Position numbers and translations under genes: made by a program. From Clostridia bacterium (GTDB taxonomy: Bacteria; Bacillota; Clostridia; Oscillospirales; CAG-272): a stretch of DNA of 5,190 bases. Location of the stretch: NCBI GenBank assembly GCA_017420845.1, contig JAFQOC010000523.1, positions 1-5,190 of the forward strand, in the 5' to 3' direction. Of this stretch, positions 1-4,596 are shown in pieces. A model generated the notes under the pieces. The model was not told where the DNA came from. It saw only the letters and a list, made by a program, of their open reading frames with translations, and made no database searches. The first letter of the stretch is position 1. Each line of letters begins with the position of its first letter.

Positions 1-166
1 CACCGAAAAAGGAGGCGATGGCGGGGATGGTGGCCACGTCGGGCATGGTGGTGCCGTTCTCCCACTTGGAGACGGCCTGGAAGGTCACGCCCAGATACTG
101 GGCCAGCACCTCCTGGGAAATGTTCTTCTGCTTACGCAGGGTCTTGATCTTTTCACCGAGTTTCAT
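1..166 (-). CDS. HTH (XRE/Cro-CI family) transcriptional regulator, N-terminal part only
   Basis: This is the start of a DNA-binding regulator; only the first 55 codons lie in the window and the gene continues beyond the left edge. The visible part is an XRE helix-turn-helix: MKLGEKIKTLRKQ forms helix 1, QEVLAQYLGV (residues 18-27) helix 2, and TFQAVSKWENG (28-38) the recognition helix, followed by the family's PD turn (residues 42-43) and the start of helix 4. The ATG at 166 is chosen because GGAGGAAA lies just upstream on the minus strand (about 172-179) and a promoter with a palindrome lies upstream of that. The break falls at FFG plus a G, matching the FGVT of the next regulator, so a C-terminal sensor like those of the two downstream-numbered paralogues is likely but unseen. 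It is transcribed in the same direction as two related regulators but from its own promoter, after a terminator. The regulated targets are unknown. Confidence 0.9.
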   Translation of the reverse strand, partial: MKLGEKIKTLRKQKNISQEVLAQYLGVTFQAVSKWENGTTMPDVATIPAIASFFG

Positions 167-189
167 AGGGGTTTCCTCCGTTGTGATGT

Positions 190-205
190 GGATCAGCGCT
201 TATCC
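190..205. promoter_or_regulatory. Candidate operator: 16-bp imperfect palindrome at the start site of the left regulator
   Basis: GGATcAGCGCTtATCC has a 6-bp self-complementary core (AGCGCT), one mismatched pair, then 4-bp arms (GGAT/ATCC), so 14 of 16 positions are symmetric. It begins 7 nt downstream of the -10 hexamer on the minus strand, so it covers the expected transcription start. Palindromes in this position are typical repressor operators, and XRE dimers bind such dyads. Binding by the gene's own product is inference. Confidence 0.5.
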
Positions 206-212
206 TGGCTAT

Positions 213-241
213 ATTATAGCGCATTTTTGCGGGGAAATCAA
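213..241 (-). promoter_or_regulatory. Sigma-A promoter of the left regulator
   Basis: On the minus strand TTGATT (241-236) is separated by 17 nt from a perfect TATAAT (218-213). The -35 matches four of six consensus bases. The predicted transcript starts near 206, giving a leader of about 40 nt before the ATG at 166. The bases before the -10 (GCTATAAT) are shared with the other minus-strand promoters in the window. Confidence 0.75.
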
Positions 242-262
242 TAACGCGTTTGGGGAGAATTT

Positions 263-279
263 TTCAAATGGGGGTTGAA
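263..279. repeat. Upstream inverted repeat with GGTTGA, 5-bp arms
   Basis: TTCAA (263-267) and TTGAA (275-279) form an inverted repeat with 7 nt between the arms. The right arm includes GGTTGA at 273-278, which lies 55 nt upstream of the -10 hexamer. The same hexamer lies at almost the same distance from the -10 of the other two regulators (54 and 56 nt), where it belongs to a better-conserved 13-bp repeat. Alone this site is weak; the shared position supports it. Confidence 0.35.
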
Positions 280-287
280 TGTGGGGG

Positions 288-314
288 TAAAAATGCCCCG
301 CACGGTGGCGGGGC
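288..314 (-). terminator. Intrinsic terminator of the 1413-349 regulator
   Basis: On the minus strand a 7-bp perfect stem (GCCCCGC/GCGGGGC, 295-301 with 308-314) closes a 6-nt loop and is followed by ATTTTTA (294-288). It lies 35 nt after the stop codon at 349. The stem-loop matches the terminator at 1554-1573 at 19 of 20 positions, the only difference being in the loop. Confidence 0.85.
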
Positions 315-348
315 GGGGTAAGGGGGAGGAAAGCTCAAAGAATGAAGA

Positions 349-1413
349 TCACTTGTACCGATCCAGTACGGCGGTATAGGCGGGATTTTTCAGAAGCTCG
401 GCGCGGCGGCCGCCGGTGGCATGGGTATGGTAGGACAGCACCGCCTGCAAGGGACTTGCGTCGCCGCAATGACAGCTGTAGGCCTCGCGCAGGGGGGCAT
501 TGTCCCGCACACTATCCGAAAGGAGCTTGGTGGCCTGGAGAGCCCGATCCATGACCGCGATGACCTGTCCGTCGGAGCCGCCTCTGTAGTACAGATCGTT
601 CTCCACGCGGAGCAGGAAGGACTGGGCGATCAGCAGGAAGAAGTCCTCGCCCGTCTGCTCAAAGGCATCGAGGAGAAGGTCGGCATAGCGGAGGGTACGC
701 TCGGTCTTTTCCTCCATGGACAGGGAAGGATGAAAGAACACGGTCCTGCCCAGCTTATCCGCCGCAAAGTCTGCCAGCTCGTACATATTCTTTCGCACGT
801 GGTGATAGTATTCTTCGGTGTCCTTGGCGAACAGCTGTTCGGTCTTTTGCCCGCCTGTGCCGTACCAATTGGTGAATTTGGCGCGGTAGATCTGCAAGGC
901 CTCCTCGGTCTTGCCCTCGGCGTGGAGGATCTTGGCACGCATATTCCACGCGCCCAGCCGCAGGCTGTCGTCGCTACAGCCCTCCAGGAGCTTGTCGCAG
1001 ATGGACAGTAGCTCCTCCTTGCGGGCGACCAGCACGGCGGGATCGTTGTCGGCCAGGTCCCCCGCGATATTCCACATATAGCGGTACATGACGCGGTAGT
1101 CGTTGGGGTAGGTGCGGTATGCCCTGGTGATGATCTCGCGGCCCTCGTCGTCGTTCCAATGCCGGCTGTATCGAGCAAGTACCTCGTCGATGTTGGCGGC
1201 GATCCTCTCTTGATCGTAGCCCATGAGCTCATCCAGGGTCACGCCGAAATAGTAGGCCAGGGGCTGGAGGAGGGTGATATCGGGGTAGGTCTCTCCCCGC
1301 TCCCATTTGCTGACCGCCGCGCAGGTGACGTTCATGGCCACCGAGAGCTGCTCCTGGGTGATCTCCTTGGCGGCGCGCAGGCGCTTGATGTTGGCACCTA
1401 TGGTCATTTTCAT
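349..1413 (-). CDS. HTH (XRE family) transcriptional regulator with helical TPR-like C-terminal region
   Basis: This is a 354-residue cytoplasmic regulator. The HTH occupies residues 5-65: QEQLSVAMNV (20-29) is helix 2, TCAAVSKWERG (30-40) the recognition helix, then the conserved PD (44-45) and FGVTLDELMG (56-65). The rest is alpha-helical without membrane segments; KILHAEGKTEEALQIYR (161-177) resembles a TPR hairpin. The ATG at 1413 is chosen because AAAGGAGA lies 8 nt upstream; the frame stays open to 1593, but those 60 codons run through the promoter and the preceding terminator. An alternative ATG at 1407 would be too far from that RBS. It aligns over its whole length with the neighbouring regulator at 2656-1580: AYRTYP pairs with AAREYP, CSDDSLRLGA with ATDDKLKNSA, and both end in a short hydrophobic tail after an Arg-rich stretch. 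The C-terminal region probably senses a ligand or partner, but which one is unknown. No secreted-peptide gene lies beside it, so a peptide-sensing RRNPP role is not supported. Confidence 0.9.
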   Translation of the reverse strand: MKMTIGANIKRLRAAKEITQEQLSVAMNVTCAAVSKWERGETYPDITLLQPLAYYFGVTLDELMGYDQERIAANIDEVLARYSRHWNDDEGREIITRAYRTYPNDYRVMYRYMWNIAGDLADNDPAVLVARKEELLSICDKLLEGCSDDSLRLGAWNMRAKILHAEGKTEEALQIYRAKFTNWYGTGGQKTEQLFAKDTEEYYHHVRKNMYELADFAADKLGRTVFFHPSLSMEEKTERTLRYADLLLDAFEQTGEDFFLLIAQSFLLRVENDLYYRGGSDGQVIAVMDRALQATKLLSDSVRDNAPLREAYSCHCGDASPLQAVLSYHTHATGGRRAELLKNPAYTAVLDRYK

Positions 1414-1420
1414 GTGTGTG

Positions 1421-1428
1421 TCTCCTTT
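1421..1428 (-). promoter_or_regulatory. RBS that fixes the 1413 start
   Basis: The minus strand reads AAAGGAGA, with 8 nt between GGAG and... the ATG at 1413 (the 1414-1421 stretch). This near-ideal site excludes the longer open frame that begins at 1593. Confidence 0.8.
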
Positions 1429-1437
1429 GTGGGTAGT

Positions 1438-1453
1438 AAGCTGACGTCGGCTT
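1438..1453. promoter_or_regulatory. Candidate operator: 16-bp imperfect palindrome at the start site of the 1413-349 regulator
   Basis: AAGCtGACGTCgGCTT has the core GACGTC, one mismatched pair, then arms AAGC/GCTT. This is the same 4-1-6-1-4 geometry as the site at 190-205 but with unrelated sequence. It begins 8 nt downstream of the -10, again over the expected transcription start. It is a probable autoregulatory operator by position; the binding protein is inferred. Confidence 0.5.
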
Positions 1454-1461
1454 CTGTCTCT

Positions 1462-1489
1462 ATTATAGCAGATTTTTGGGGGATGTAAA
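1462..1489 (-). promoter_or_regulatory. Sigma-A promoter of the 1413-349 regulator
   Basis: On the minus strand TTTACA (1489-1484, five of six consensus bases) is followed after 16 nt by TATAAT (1467-1462). An extended -10 TG is present (TGCTATAAT). Transcription is expected to start near 1454, about 40 nt before the ATG. Confidence 0.75.
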
Positions 1490-1513
1490 GGGATTGGTGG
1501 GAAACTGCGTGTT

Positions 1514-1526
1514 AACCTGCGGTTGA
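1514..1526. repeat. 13-bp repeat AACCTGCGGTTGA, copy 1, upstream of a regulator promoter
   Basis: The 13-bp sequence recurs exactly at 2754-2766. It contains the inverted repeat AACC-TGC-GGTT. Its GGTTGA part (1521-1526) lies 54 nt upstream of the -10, and the repeat starts about 25 nt upstream of the -35. The matching position in front of a paralogous gene suggests either a shared regulatory site or a remnant of duplicated promoter DNA. Confidence 0.6.
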
Positions 1527-1547
1527 AAAATTGGCGGAAGGGGACAG

Positions 1548-1573
1548 AAAAAGGCCCCGCGCGGTGGCGGGGC
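1548..1573 (-). terminator. Intrinsic terminator of the 2656-1580 regulator
   Basis: On the minus strand a 7-bp perfect GC stem (1554-1560 with 1567-1573, 6-nt loop) is followed by CTTTTTC (T run 1552-1548). It begins 7 nt after the stop codon of the 2656-1580 gene. It is almost identical to the terminator at 288-314. Confidence 0.9.
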
Positions 1574-1579
1574 ATGACA

Positions 1580-2656
1580 TCAGCTATTGGCAAGCTGTTG
1601 GAAATCGCTTCGCTCTCGGATCACATCAAAGCATCTGCCGGATAACCACCACTTGAAATTATCCAGGCGCCGGTTCTCCTCAAGCGGGCCGTATACCAAC
1701 AGGTTCGCCGAATCATAGCTCAAAGCATTGAAAAACGGCGAGTTGAACGGGATCACGGTGGGAGCGCGCATGAACAGATCATCAAACGTCACGGCGTATT
1801 CACGTGCCTTTTTGAGTTCTTCTATGGCCTTTTCGGGATCGGAGTAAGCGTATATCTGCGCTTTGTAAATAGCGATGTCCTTCAGATCGTCATAGTAGCG
1901 GTTATATTCGCCGCTCGGAATCATAAGCCGGATCGCCTTTTCTGCGCAGTCCAGATATTCCATATCCTTTAAGTTGGGATTGTCGGCATTTATCTTATTC
2001 ACGAGTATTCGCATCATTCCGTCCAGATGGCTCATCAAGACCTCCTGCGAATGAATCCGCTTTTCCTCGCCGGTCAGCGCCCACCCCATAACGGTGGCTC
2101 GATCCAAATCCGTGCTTTTGGGATACAGCTCGGCATACCTTTTCGCCTCGTCATGGCGTTGCTGTGCCGCCAAGATCATCACAATGCCCGCTATGGCGCT
2201 GTTCTTCAATTTGTCATCGGTGGCATTTTCAAAAACGACCATGTTCAGCTTCAGCGCCTTTTCCAGGTCCTCGTAAAATTTTTCTTGGGTGGTATAGTTC
2301 GTGTATGCAAGCAGGTACAGACAGTCAGCCTGCCAATCAATGTACTTTAACTCTCCGGGATATTCCCGTGCCGCTCTTTGTGCGATTTCTAGTTGCTCAG
2401 GTTGACGTGCCTTAGCATACAGTGCATCATATTCGCGTTTTCTCTCGTCGGCCTCCGGCGAAACCATGCCAAGGAGCTCATCCGTTGTTACGTGGAGGAG
2501 CTTAGCGAGAGGGACGATCAAGGACAGGTCGGGGCAGGATGCGCCGCACTCCCACTTGGAAACCGCTTGGTAAGAAACGCAAAGATAATCCGCCAGCTTT
2601 TCTTGCGTCAAGTCATTCTTCTTTCGTAAAGCCTTTATTCTTTCGCCAATCGTCAT
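1580..2656 (-). CDS. HTH (XRE family) transcriptional regulator with helical TPR-like C-terminal region
   Basis: This is a 358-residue cytoplasmic regulator. The HTH spans residues 1-63: QEKLADYLCV (18-27) is helix 2, SYQAVSKWECG (28-38) the recognition helix, then PD (42-43) and VTTDELLG (56-63). The C-terminal region is all helical with TPR-like stretches around 158-178 and 263-290 (IYKAQIYAYSDPEKAIEEL). The ATG at 2656 is chosen because AAGAGGTGA sits 5 nt upstream; an in-frame ATG at 2713 lies upstream of the promoter -10 and so cannot be used from that promoter. It is a full-length paralogue of the 1413-349 gene, with its own promoter, start-site palindrome and terminator. By eye its base composition is near 50% G+C with mixed codon endings, lower than the MATE gene or the 1413-349 gene (about 60%). 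This suggests a different recent history, possibly transfer. The ligand and target genes are not evident; the MATE gene just upstream is one candidate target by proximity only. Confidence 0.9.
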   Translation of the reverse strand: MTIGERIKALRKKNDLTQEKLADYLCVSYQAVSKWECGASCPDLSLIVPLAKLLHVTTDELLGMVSPEADERKREYDALYAKARQPEQLEIAQRAAREYPGELKYIDWQADCLYLLAYTNYTTQEKFYEDLEKALKLNMVVFENATDDKLKNSAIAGIVMILAAQQRHDEAKRYAELYPKSTDLDRATVMGWALTGEEKRIHSQEVLMSHLDGMMRILVNKINADNPNLKDMEYLDCAEKAIRLMIPSGEYNRYYDDLKDIAIYKAQIYAYSDPEKAIEELKKAREYAVTFDDLFMRAPTVIPFNSPFFNALSYDSANLLVYGPLEENRRLDNFKWWLSGRCFDVIRERSDFQQLANS

Positions 2657-2661
2657 CAAAA

Positions 2662-2670
2662 TCACCTCTT
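2662..2670 (-). promoter_or_regulatory. RBS that fixes the 2656 start
   Basis: The minus strand reads AAGAGGTGA, with 5 nt between it and the ATG at 2656. It selects this start over the in-frame ATG at 2713. Confidence 0.8.
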
Positions 2671-2680
2671 GATATGTATT

Positions 2681-2692
2681 GAATCCGGATTC
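2681..2692. promoter_or_regulatory. Candidate operator: perfect 12-bp palindrome at the start site of the 2656-1580 regulator
   Basis: GAATCCGGATTC is perfectly self-complementary and begins 7 nt downstream of the -10, over the expected transcription start. It is flanked by a second, slightly off-centre pair, TGATAT (2670-2675) and ATATCA (2695-2700). The position matches the palindromes of the other two regulators, but the core (TCCGGA) differs. An autoregulatory operator is the likely reading. Confidence 0.55.
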
Positions 2693-2699
2693 TGATATC

Positions 2700-2728
2700 A
2701 TTATAGCATACATTCCGTGCTAAAGCAA
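2700..2728 (-). promoter_or_regulatory. Sigma-A promoter of the 2656-1580 regulator (extended -10)
   Basis: On the minus strand TATAAT (2705-2700) is preceded by an extended -10 TG (TGCTATAAT). The -35 is weak: TTGCTT (2728-2723) at 17 nt spacing, matching only TTG. The -35 surroundings, GTTATTGCTTT, resemble GTTATTGATTT at the left regulator's promoter. Confidence 0.7.
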
Positions 2729-2742
2729 TAACTTGTTTTTTG

Positions 2743-2766
2743 AACCGCCGTGCAACCTGCGGTTGA
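2743..2766. repeat. 13-bp repeat copy 2 within nested inverted repeats
   Basis: AACCTGCGGTTGA at 2754-2766 is identical to 1514-1526. Here it reads CAACC-TGC-GGTTG (2753-2765), a 5-bp inverted repeat. A second pairing is possible between AACCGC (2743-2748) and GCGGTT (2759-2764). The GGTTGA lies 56 nt upstream of the -10 of the 2656-1580 gene. It could be a binding site shared by the paralogous promoters. Confidence 0.55.
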
Positions 2767-2770
2767 GTTT

Positions 2771-2802
2771 ACAAAAGACGCGCCCGCAGGAAAGCAGGCG
2801 CG
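2771..2802 (-). terminator. Intrinsic terminator of the MATE transporter gene
   Basis: On the minus strand CGCGCCTGC pairs with GCGGGCGCG (2794-2802 with 2779-2787) with one internal mismatch (a C-A pair) and a 6-nt loop, followed by TCTTTTGT. It lies about 34 nt after the stop codon at 2836. The T run is short, so termination may be partial. Confidence 0.7.
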
Positions 2803-2835
2803 CCGTATGAGACCGTATGGAATTTGAACGGAAGG

Positions 2836-4221
2836 TCAGCTTTCCTCTGCCGCCTTCACTTTTGCCCCCTTCTTCCAAGCCCCCGAGAGGTAGAACACGA
2901 GGCCGATGAAGAAGGGCGTAAATCCCGCCAGGGCGTCGCCCAGCCAGAAGCCGTAGTGCTTCATGTCCAGGACCAGACCGAACAGCACGGCCAGGCCGAT
3001 CCGCATGATAATGCCGTCCAGAATGGCGGTGGCGAAGTTGACGCGGTGGTTGCCGCTTCCGTTGAGGAGGGAGTTCATCATGGAGCGGAAGGCCGAGCCC
3101 ATGAACATGAGCACCGCGATGGGGAGGTAGCCGTCCACCAGGGCCAGCACGTCGGTGTCGCCCTCGGCGGTGAAGACCGAGAAGATGGCCTCGGGGAAGA
3201 GGAGGATGGCCGCCGACAGGAGGATGGAGACCGACAGGGTGATGACCGTAATGGTGCCCATGATCCTCTTGACCCGCTTGAACTCGCCCGCGGCCAGATT
3301 CTGCCCCACCATGGTGGAGCCCGCCACGTTCATGGACTGGGAGATGAGGTTGGAGACCCCCGCGATCTTGTTGGCGATGCCCGAAAAGGCGGAGACCGCC
3401 ACGCCGTAGCCATTGATGAAGGAGTTGACGAAGAGCTTGGAGATCTGGATGGAGCAGGTCTTGATGGCCATGGGGACCCCCAGACCGACGAGGTCGCGGA
3501 GCAGGGGTCTGTCCCACTTGACAAAGTCCATGAAGTGAATGTCCAGCTCGTAGGCCTTGCGCTTGCGGATGAGGTAGGCGGTGGAGATCACCACGCTGAC
3601 GGCCTGGCTGATGACGGTGGCCAGGGCCGCGCCTCCCGCGCCCATGCGGAGGCCCGCCACGAAGGCGATATCCAGGATGAGGTTCAGCACCGCCGAGATG
3701 CAGATGAAGATGAAGGGGCGGGTGGAATCCCCCATGCCGCGGAGGATGGCGGAGGTGATATTGTAGCCGTAGATGAAGATGAGGCCCGCCATGCAGACGG
3801 TGGAGTAGGCCACCGCGCCCTCGTAGGCCTCGGCGGGGGTCTTCATGAGGGTGAGCATGGTATCCTGGAGTAAGAGTCCCACCACGCTCATGACCATGGC
3901 CGCCACGGCGAGGAAGCCCACCATGGTACCCACGAAGCGGGAGAGCTTTTTGCGCTCGCCGCCGCCGATGAGACGGGCGATGATGACCTGCCCCGCCGAG
4001 GCAAAGCCCATGGCGACGAAGGTCAGAAGGTTGGAGACGTCACCGCCCACCGACACCGCCGAGGTGCCTGCCTTGCCCATGACGTTGCCCACCACCATCA
4101 TGTCCACCATGTTGTAGACGATCTGGAGGAGGTTGGAGAGGAACAGGGGGGTGGCGAAGCGGATCAGCTGGCGGGGGATGCTGCCTTTTGTAAAGTCTTT
4201 GATTTGGGTCTTGGATGTCAA
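2836..4221 (-). CDS. MATE family efflux transporter (multidrug/Na+ antiporter, DinF/MepA-like)
   Basis: This is a 461-residue inner-membrane protein of the MATE (multi antimicrobial extrusion) family, which exports cationic drugs or metabolites using a Na+ or H+ gradient. Its length and hydrophobic pattern fit 12 membrane helices in two six-helix lobes. The N-terminal lobe opens with FTKGSIPRQLIRFATPLFLS (residues 10-29), then LLQIVYNMVDMMVVGNVMG (31-49). RGMGDSTRPF (161-170) is the family signature after helix 5, and GQNLAAGEFKRVKR (306-319) is the matching loop of the second lobe. The tail is short and charged (WKKGAKVKAAEES). The start is a TTG at 4221: no ATG occurs in frame before residue 38, which is inside the first helix, and GAGGC lies at the right distance upstream. 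The substrate cannot be read from the sequence. It is divergent from argG and lies ahead of three HTH regulators in the same direction, with its own promoter and terminator, so a regulatory link is only a possibility. Confidence 0.93.
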   Translation of the reverse strand: MTSKTQIKDFTKGSIPRQLIRFATPLFLSNLLQIVYNMVDMMVVGNVMGKAGTSAVSVGGDVSNLLTFVAMGFASAGQVIIARLIGGGERKKLSRFVGTMVGFLAVAAMVMSVVGLLLQDTMLTLMKTPAEAYEGAVAYSTVCMAGLIFIYGYNITSAILRGMGDSTRPFIFICISAVLNLILDIAFVAGLRMGAGGAALATVISQAVSVVISTAYLIRKRKAYELDIHFMDFVKWDRPLLRDLVGLGVPMAIKTCSIQISKLFVNSFINGYGVAVSAFSGIANKIAGVSNLISQSMNVAGSTMVGQNLAAGEFKRVKRIMGTITVITLSVSILLSAAILLFPEAIFSVFTAEGDTDVLALVDGYLPIAVLMFMGSAFRSMMNSLLNGSGNHRVNFATAILDGIIMRIGLAVLFGLVLDMKHYGFWLGDALAGFTPFFIGLVFYLSGAWKKGAKVKAAEES

Positions 4222-4228
4222 TGGGATC

Positions 4229-4234
4229 GCCTCG
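4229..4234 (-). promoter_or_regulatory. RBS supporting a TTG start for the MATE gene
   Basis: The minus strand reads CGAGGC. GAGG lies 8 nt before the TTG at 4221-4219, which is the usual spacing, and no ATG or GTG in the right frame is better placed. Confidence 0.6.
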
Positions 4235-4253
4235 ATTCTTATGTACTGGGGAT

Positions 4254-4282
4254 ATTATAGCATATTTTGGTGGAAAATGCAA
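4254..4282 (-). promoter_or_regulatory. Sigma-A promoter of the MATE gene (extended -10)
   Basis: On the minus strand TATAAT (4259-4254) carries an extended -10 TG (TGCTATAAT). The -35 is weak, TTGCAT (4282-4277) at 17 nt. The leader is about 26 nt. Unlike the three regulator promoters, no palindrome lies at the expected start site. Confidence 0.7.
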
Positions 4283-4366
4283 ATGCTTTTTGGTAGAATC
4301 GGGGGAGAATGAGAGCCGGGATCGGATCCGCCCTCCCACGGTGCCGTCGGTCGGGGATCTTCTTGG

Positions 4367-4405
4367 CGTGAATAAATATTGAAAATATGCGCAAAAATAT
4401 TCAAA
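4367..4405. promoter_or_regulatory. Candidate ArgR/AhrC operator: two ARG-box-like sites
   Basis: TGAATAAATATTGA (4369-4382) differs from the ARG-box core TGAAT-wwww-ATTCA at one base. A second, degenerate site at 4390-4403 keeps the right half (ATTCA at 4399-4403) but only two of five bases in the left half. Their centres are 21 bp apart, the spacing of tandem ARG boxes known for ArgR/AhrC hexamers. The AT-rich background raises the chance of random matches, and the pair lies about 100 bp upstream of the argG -35, further than in the E. coli arrangement. Confidence 0.35.
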
Positions 4406-4445
4406 ACCTCCTTTGAATTCCGCATAAACCAAGTTTGGGAGGTTT
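4404..4445. repeat. 8-bp inverted repeat upstream of the argG promoter
   Basis: AAACCTCC (4404-4411) and GGAGGTTT (4438-4445) are perfect inverse complements 26 nt apart. Inside is a small AAAC-CAA-GTTT element (4426-4436) that offers an alternative pairing. It lies upstream of the argG start site, so it would not be in the argG leader unless another promoter lies further left. On the plus strand TTTATTTATA follows the right arm, so a weak terminator-like role is conceivable. Confidence 0.35.
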
Positions 4446-4505
4446 ATTTATACAAAACGCTCAAAAAACCTATGCAATTATTTACAAATTAAACACATTT
4501 CACTA

Positions 4506-4534
4506 TTGACAAAACCCTGACAAACTGGTATAAT
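4506..4534 (+). promoter_or_regulatory. Sigma-A promoter of argG, perfect consensus
   Basis: TTGACA (4506-4511) and TATAAT (4529-4534) both match consensus exactly with the ideal 17-nt spacer, and a TG extended -10 is also present (TGGTATAAT). The preceding 30 nt are AT-rich, like an UP element. Transcription is expected to start near 4541, giving a leader of about 56 nt. Such a strong promoter implies repression when argG is not needed. Confidence 0.9.
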
Positions 4535-4557
4535 AGTCGCATATTTCATTTTGAACC

Positions 4558-4580
4558 GCATGAATATACAGAGTTCATGC
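4558..4580 (+). promoter_or_regulatory. Leader hairpin / ARG-box-like half-site before argG
   Basis: GCATGAA (4558-4564) pairs perfectly with TTCATGC (4574-4580) around a 9-nt loop, between the argG start site and its RBS. The left arm reads CATGAATA, matching the left half of the AhrC/ArgR operator consensus as I recall it (CATGAATAAAAATTCAAG), but the two TGAA/TTCA halves are 9 nt apart rather than 6. It could be a DNA operator or an RNA hairpin; I cannot tell which. The RBS lies outside the stem. Confidence 0.4.
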
Positions 4581-4596
4581 AAAACGGAGGCACATC

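Larger units (their letters stand above)
4222..4596. other. Divergent intergenic region between the MATE gene and argG
   Basis: This is the largest gene-free stretch. The MATE promoter lies at its left end and the argG promoter at its right end. Positions about 4300-4366 are GC-rich and I see no convincing element there. From about 4370 to 4510 the DNA becomes strongly AT-rich, holding the candidate ARG-box pair and a long inverted repeat, and it may also serve as an UP element for the argG promoter. No short ORF with a convincing RBS was found. Confidence 0.7.

Noticed and set aside
18..278. Plus-strand open frame of 86 codons
   Set aside because: It is antisense to the left HTH gene and its promoter, lacks a good RBS, and its product has no recognisable features.
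268..321. 17-codon plus-strand mini-ORF that might be a signalling peptide beside the HTH gene
   Set aside because: It has no RBS or signal sequence, and it runs through the terminator hairpin of the opposite strand.
421..1011. Plus-strand open frame of 196 codons
   Set aside because: It is antisense to the 1413-349 regulator, whose HTH motif and RBS identify the true coding strand.
1414..1593. 60-codon N-terminal extension of the 1413-349 regulator
   Set aside because: It would span that gene's own promoter, its start-site palindrome and the previous gene's terminator, and there is an excellent RBS before the ATG at 1413.
1..2656. Peptide-quorum (RRNPP) cassette
   Set aside because: The TPR-like C-terminal regions invite this reading, but no exported propeptide gene is found next to any of the regulators.
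2720..3517. Minus-strand open frame of 265 codons
   Set aside because: It is a shifted frame within the MATE gene, giving a G/H/R-rich low-complexity product typical of out-of-frame GC-rich sequence.
2824..3873. Long plus-strand open frame of 349 codons, rich in D, E, G and H
   Set aside because: It is the mirror of the GC-rich MATE gene; the odd composition comes from reading hydrophobic codons in antisense. The MATE frame has clear family motifs.
4323..4359. CGGATCCG and GATCC/GGATC short dyads in the GC-rich part of the MATE-argG gap
   Set aside because: The pairings are only 4-5 bp with long loops or overlapping arms, at chance level for GC-rich DNA.
4040..4432. Minus-strand open frame of 130 codons across the MATE promoter
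   Set aside because: It overlaps the MATE start in another frame, has no RBS at its start and crosses the promoter.
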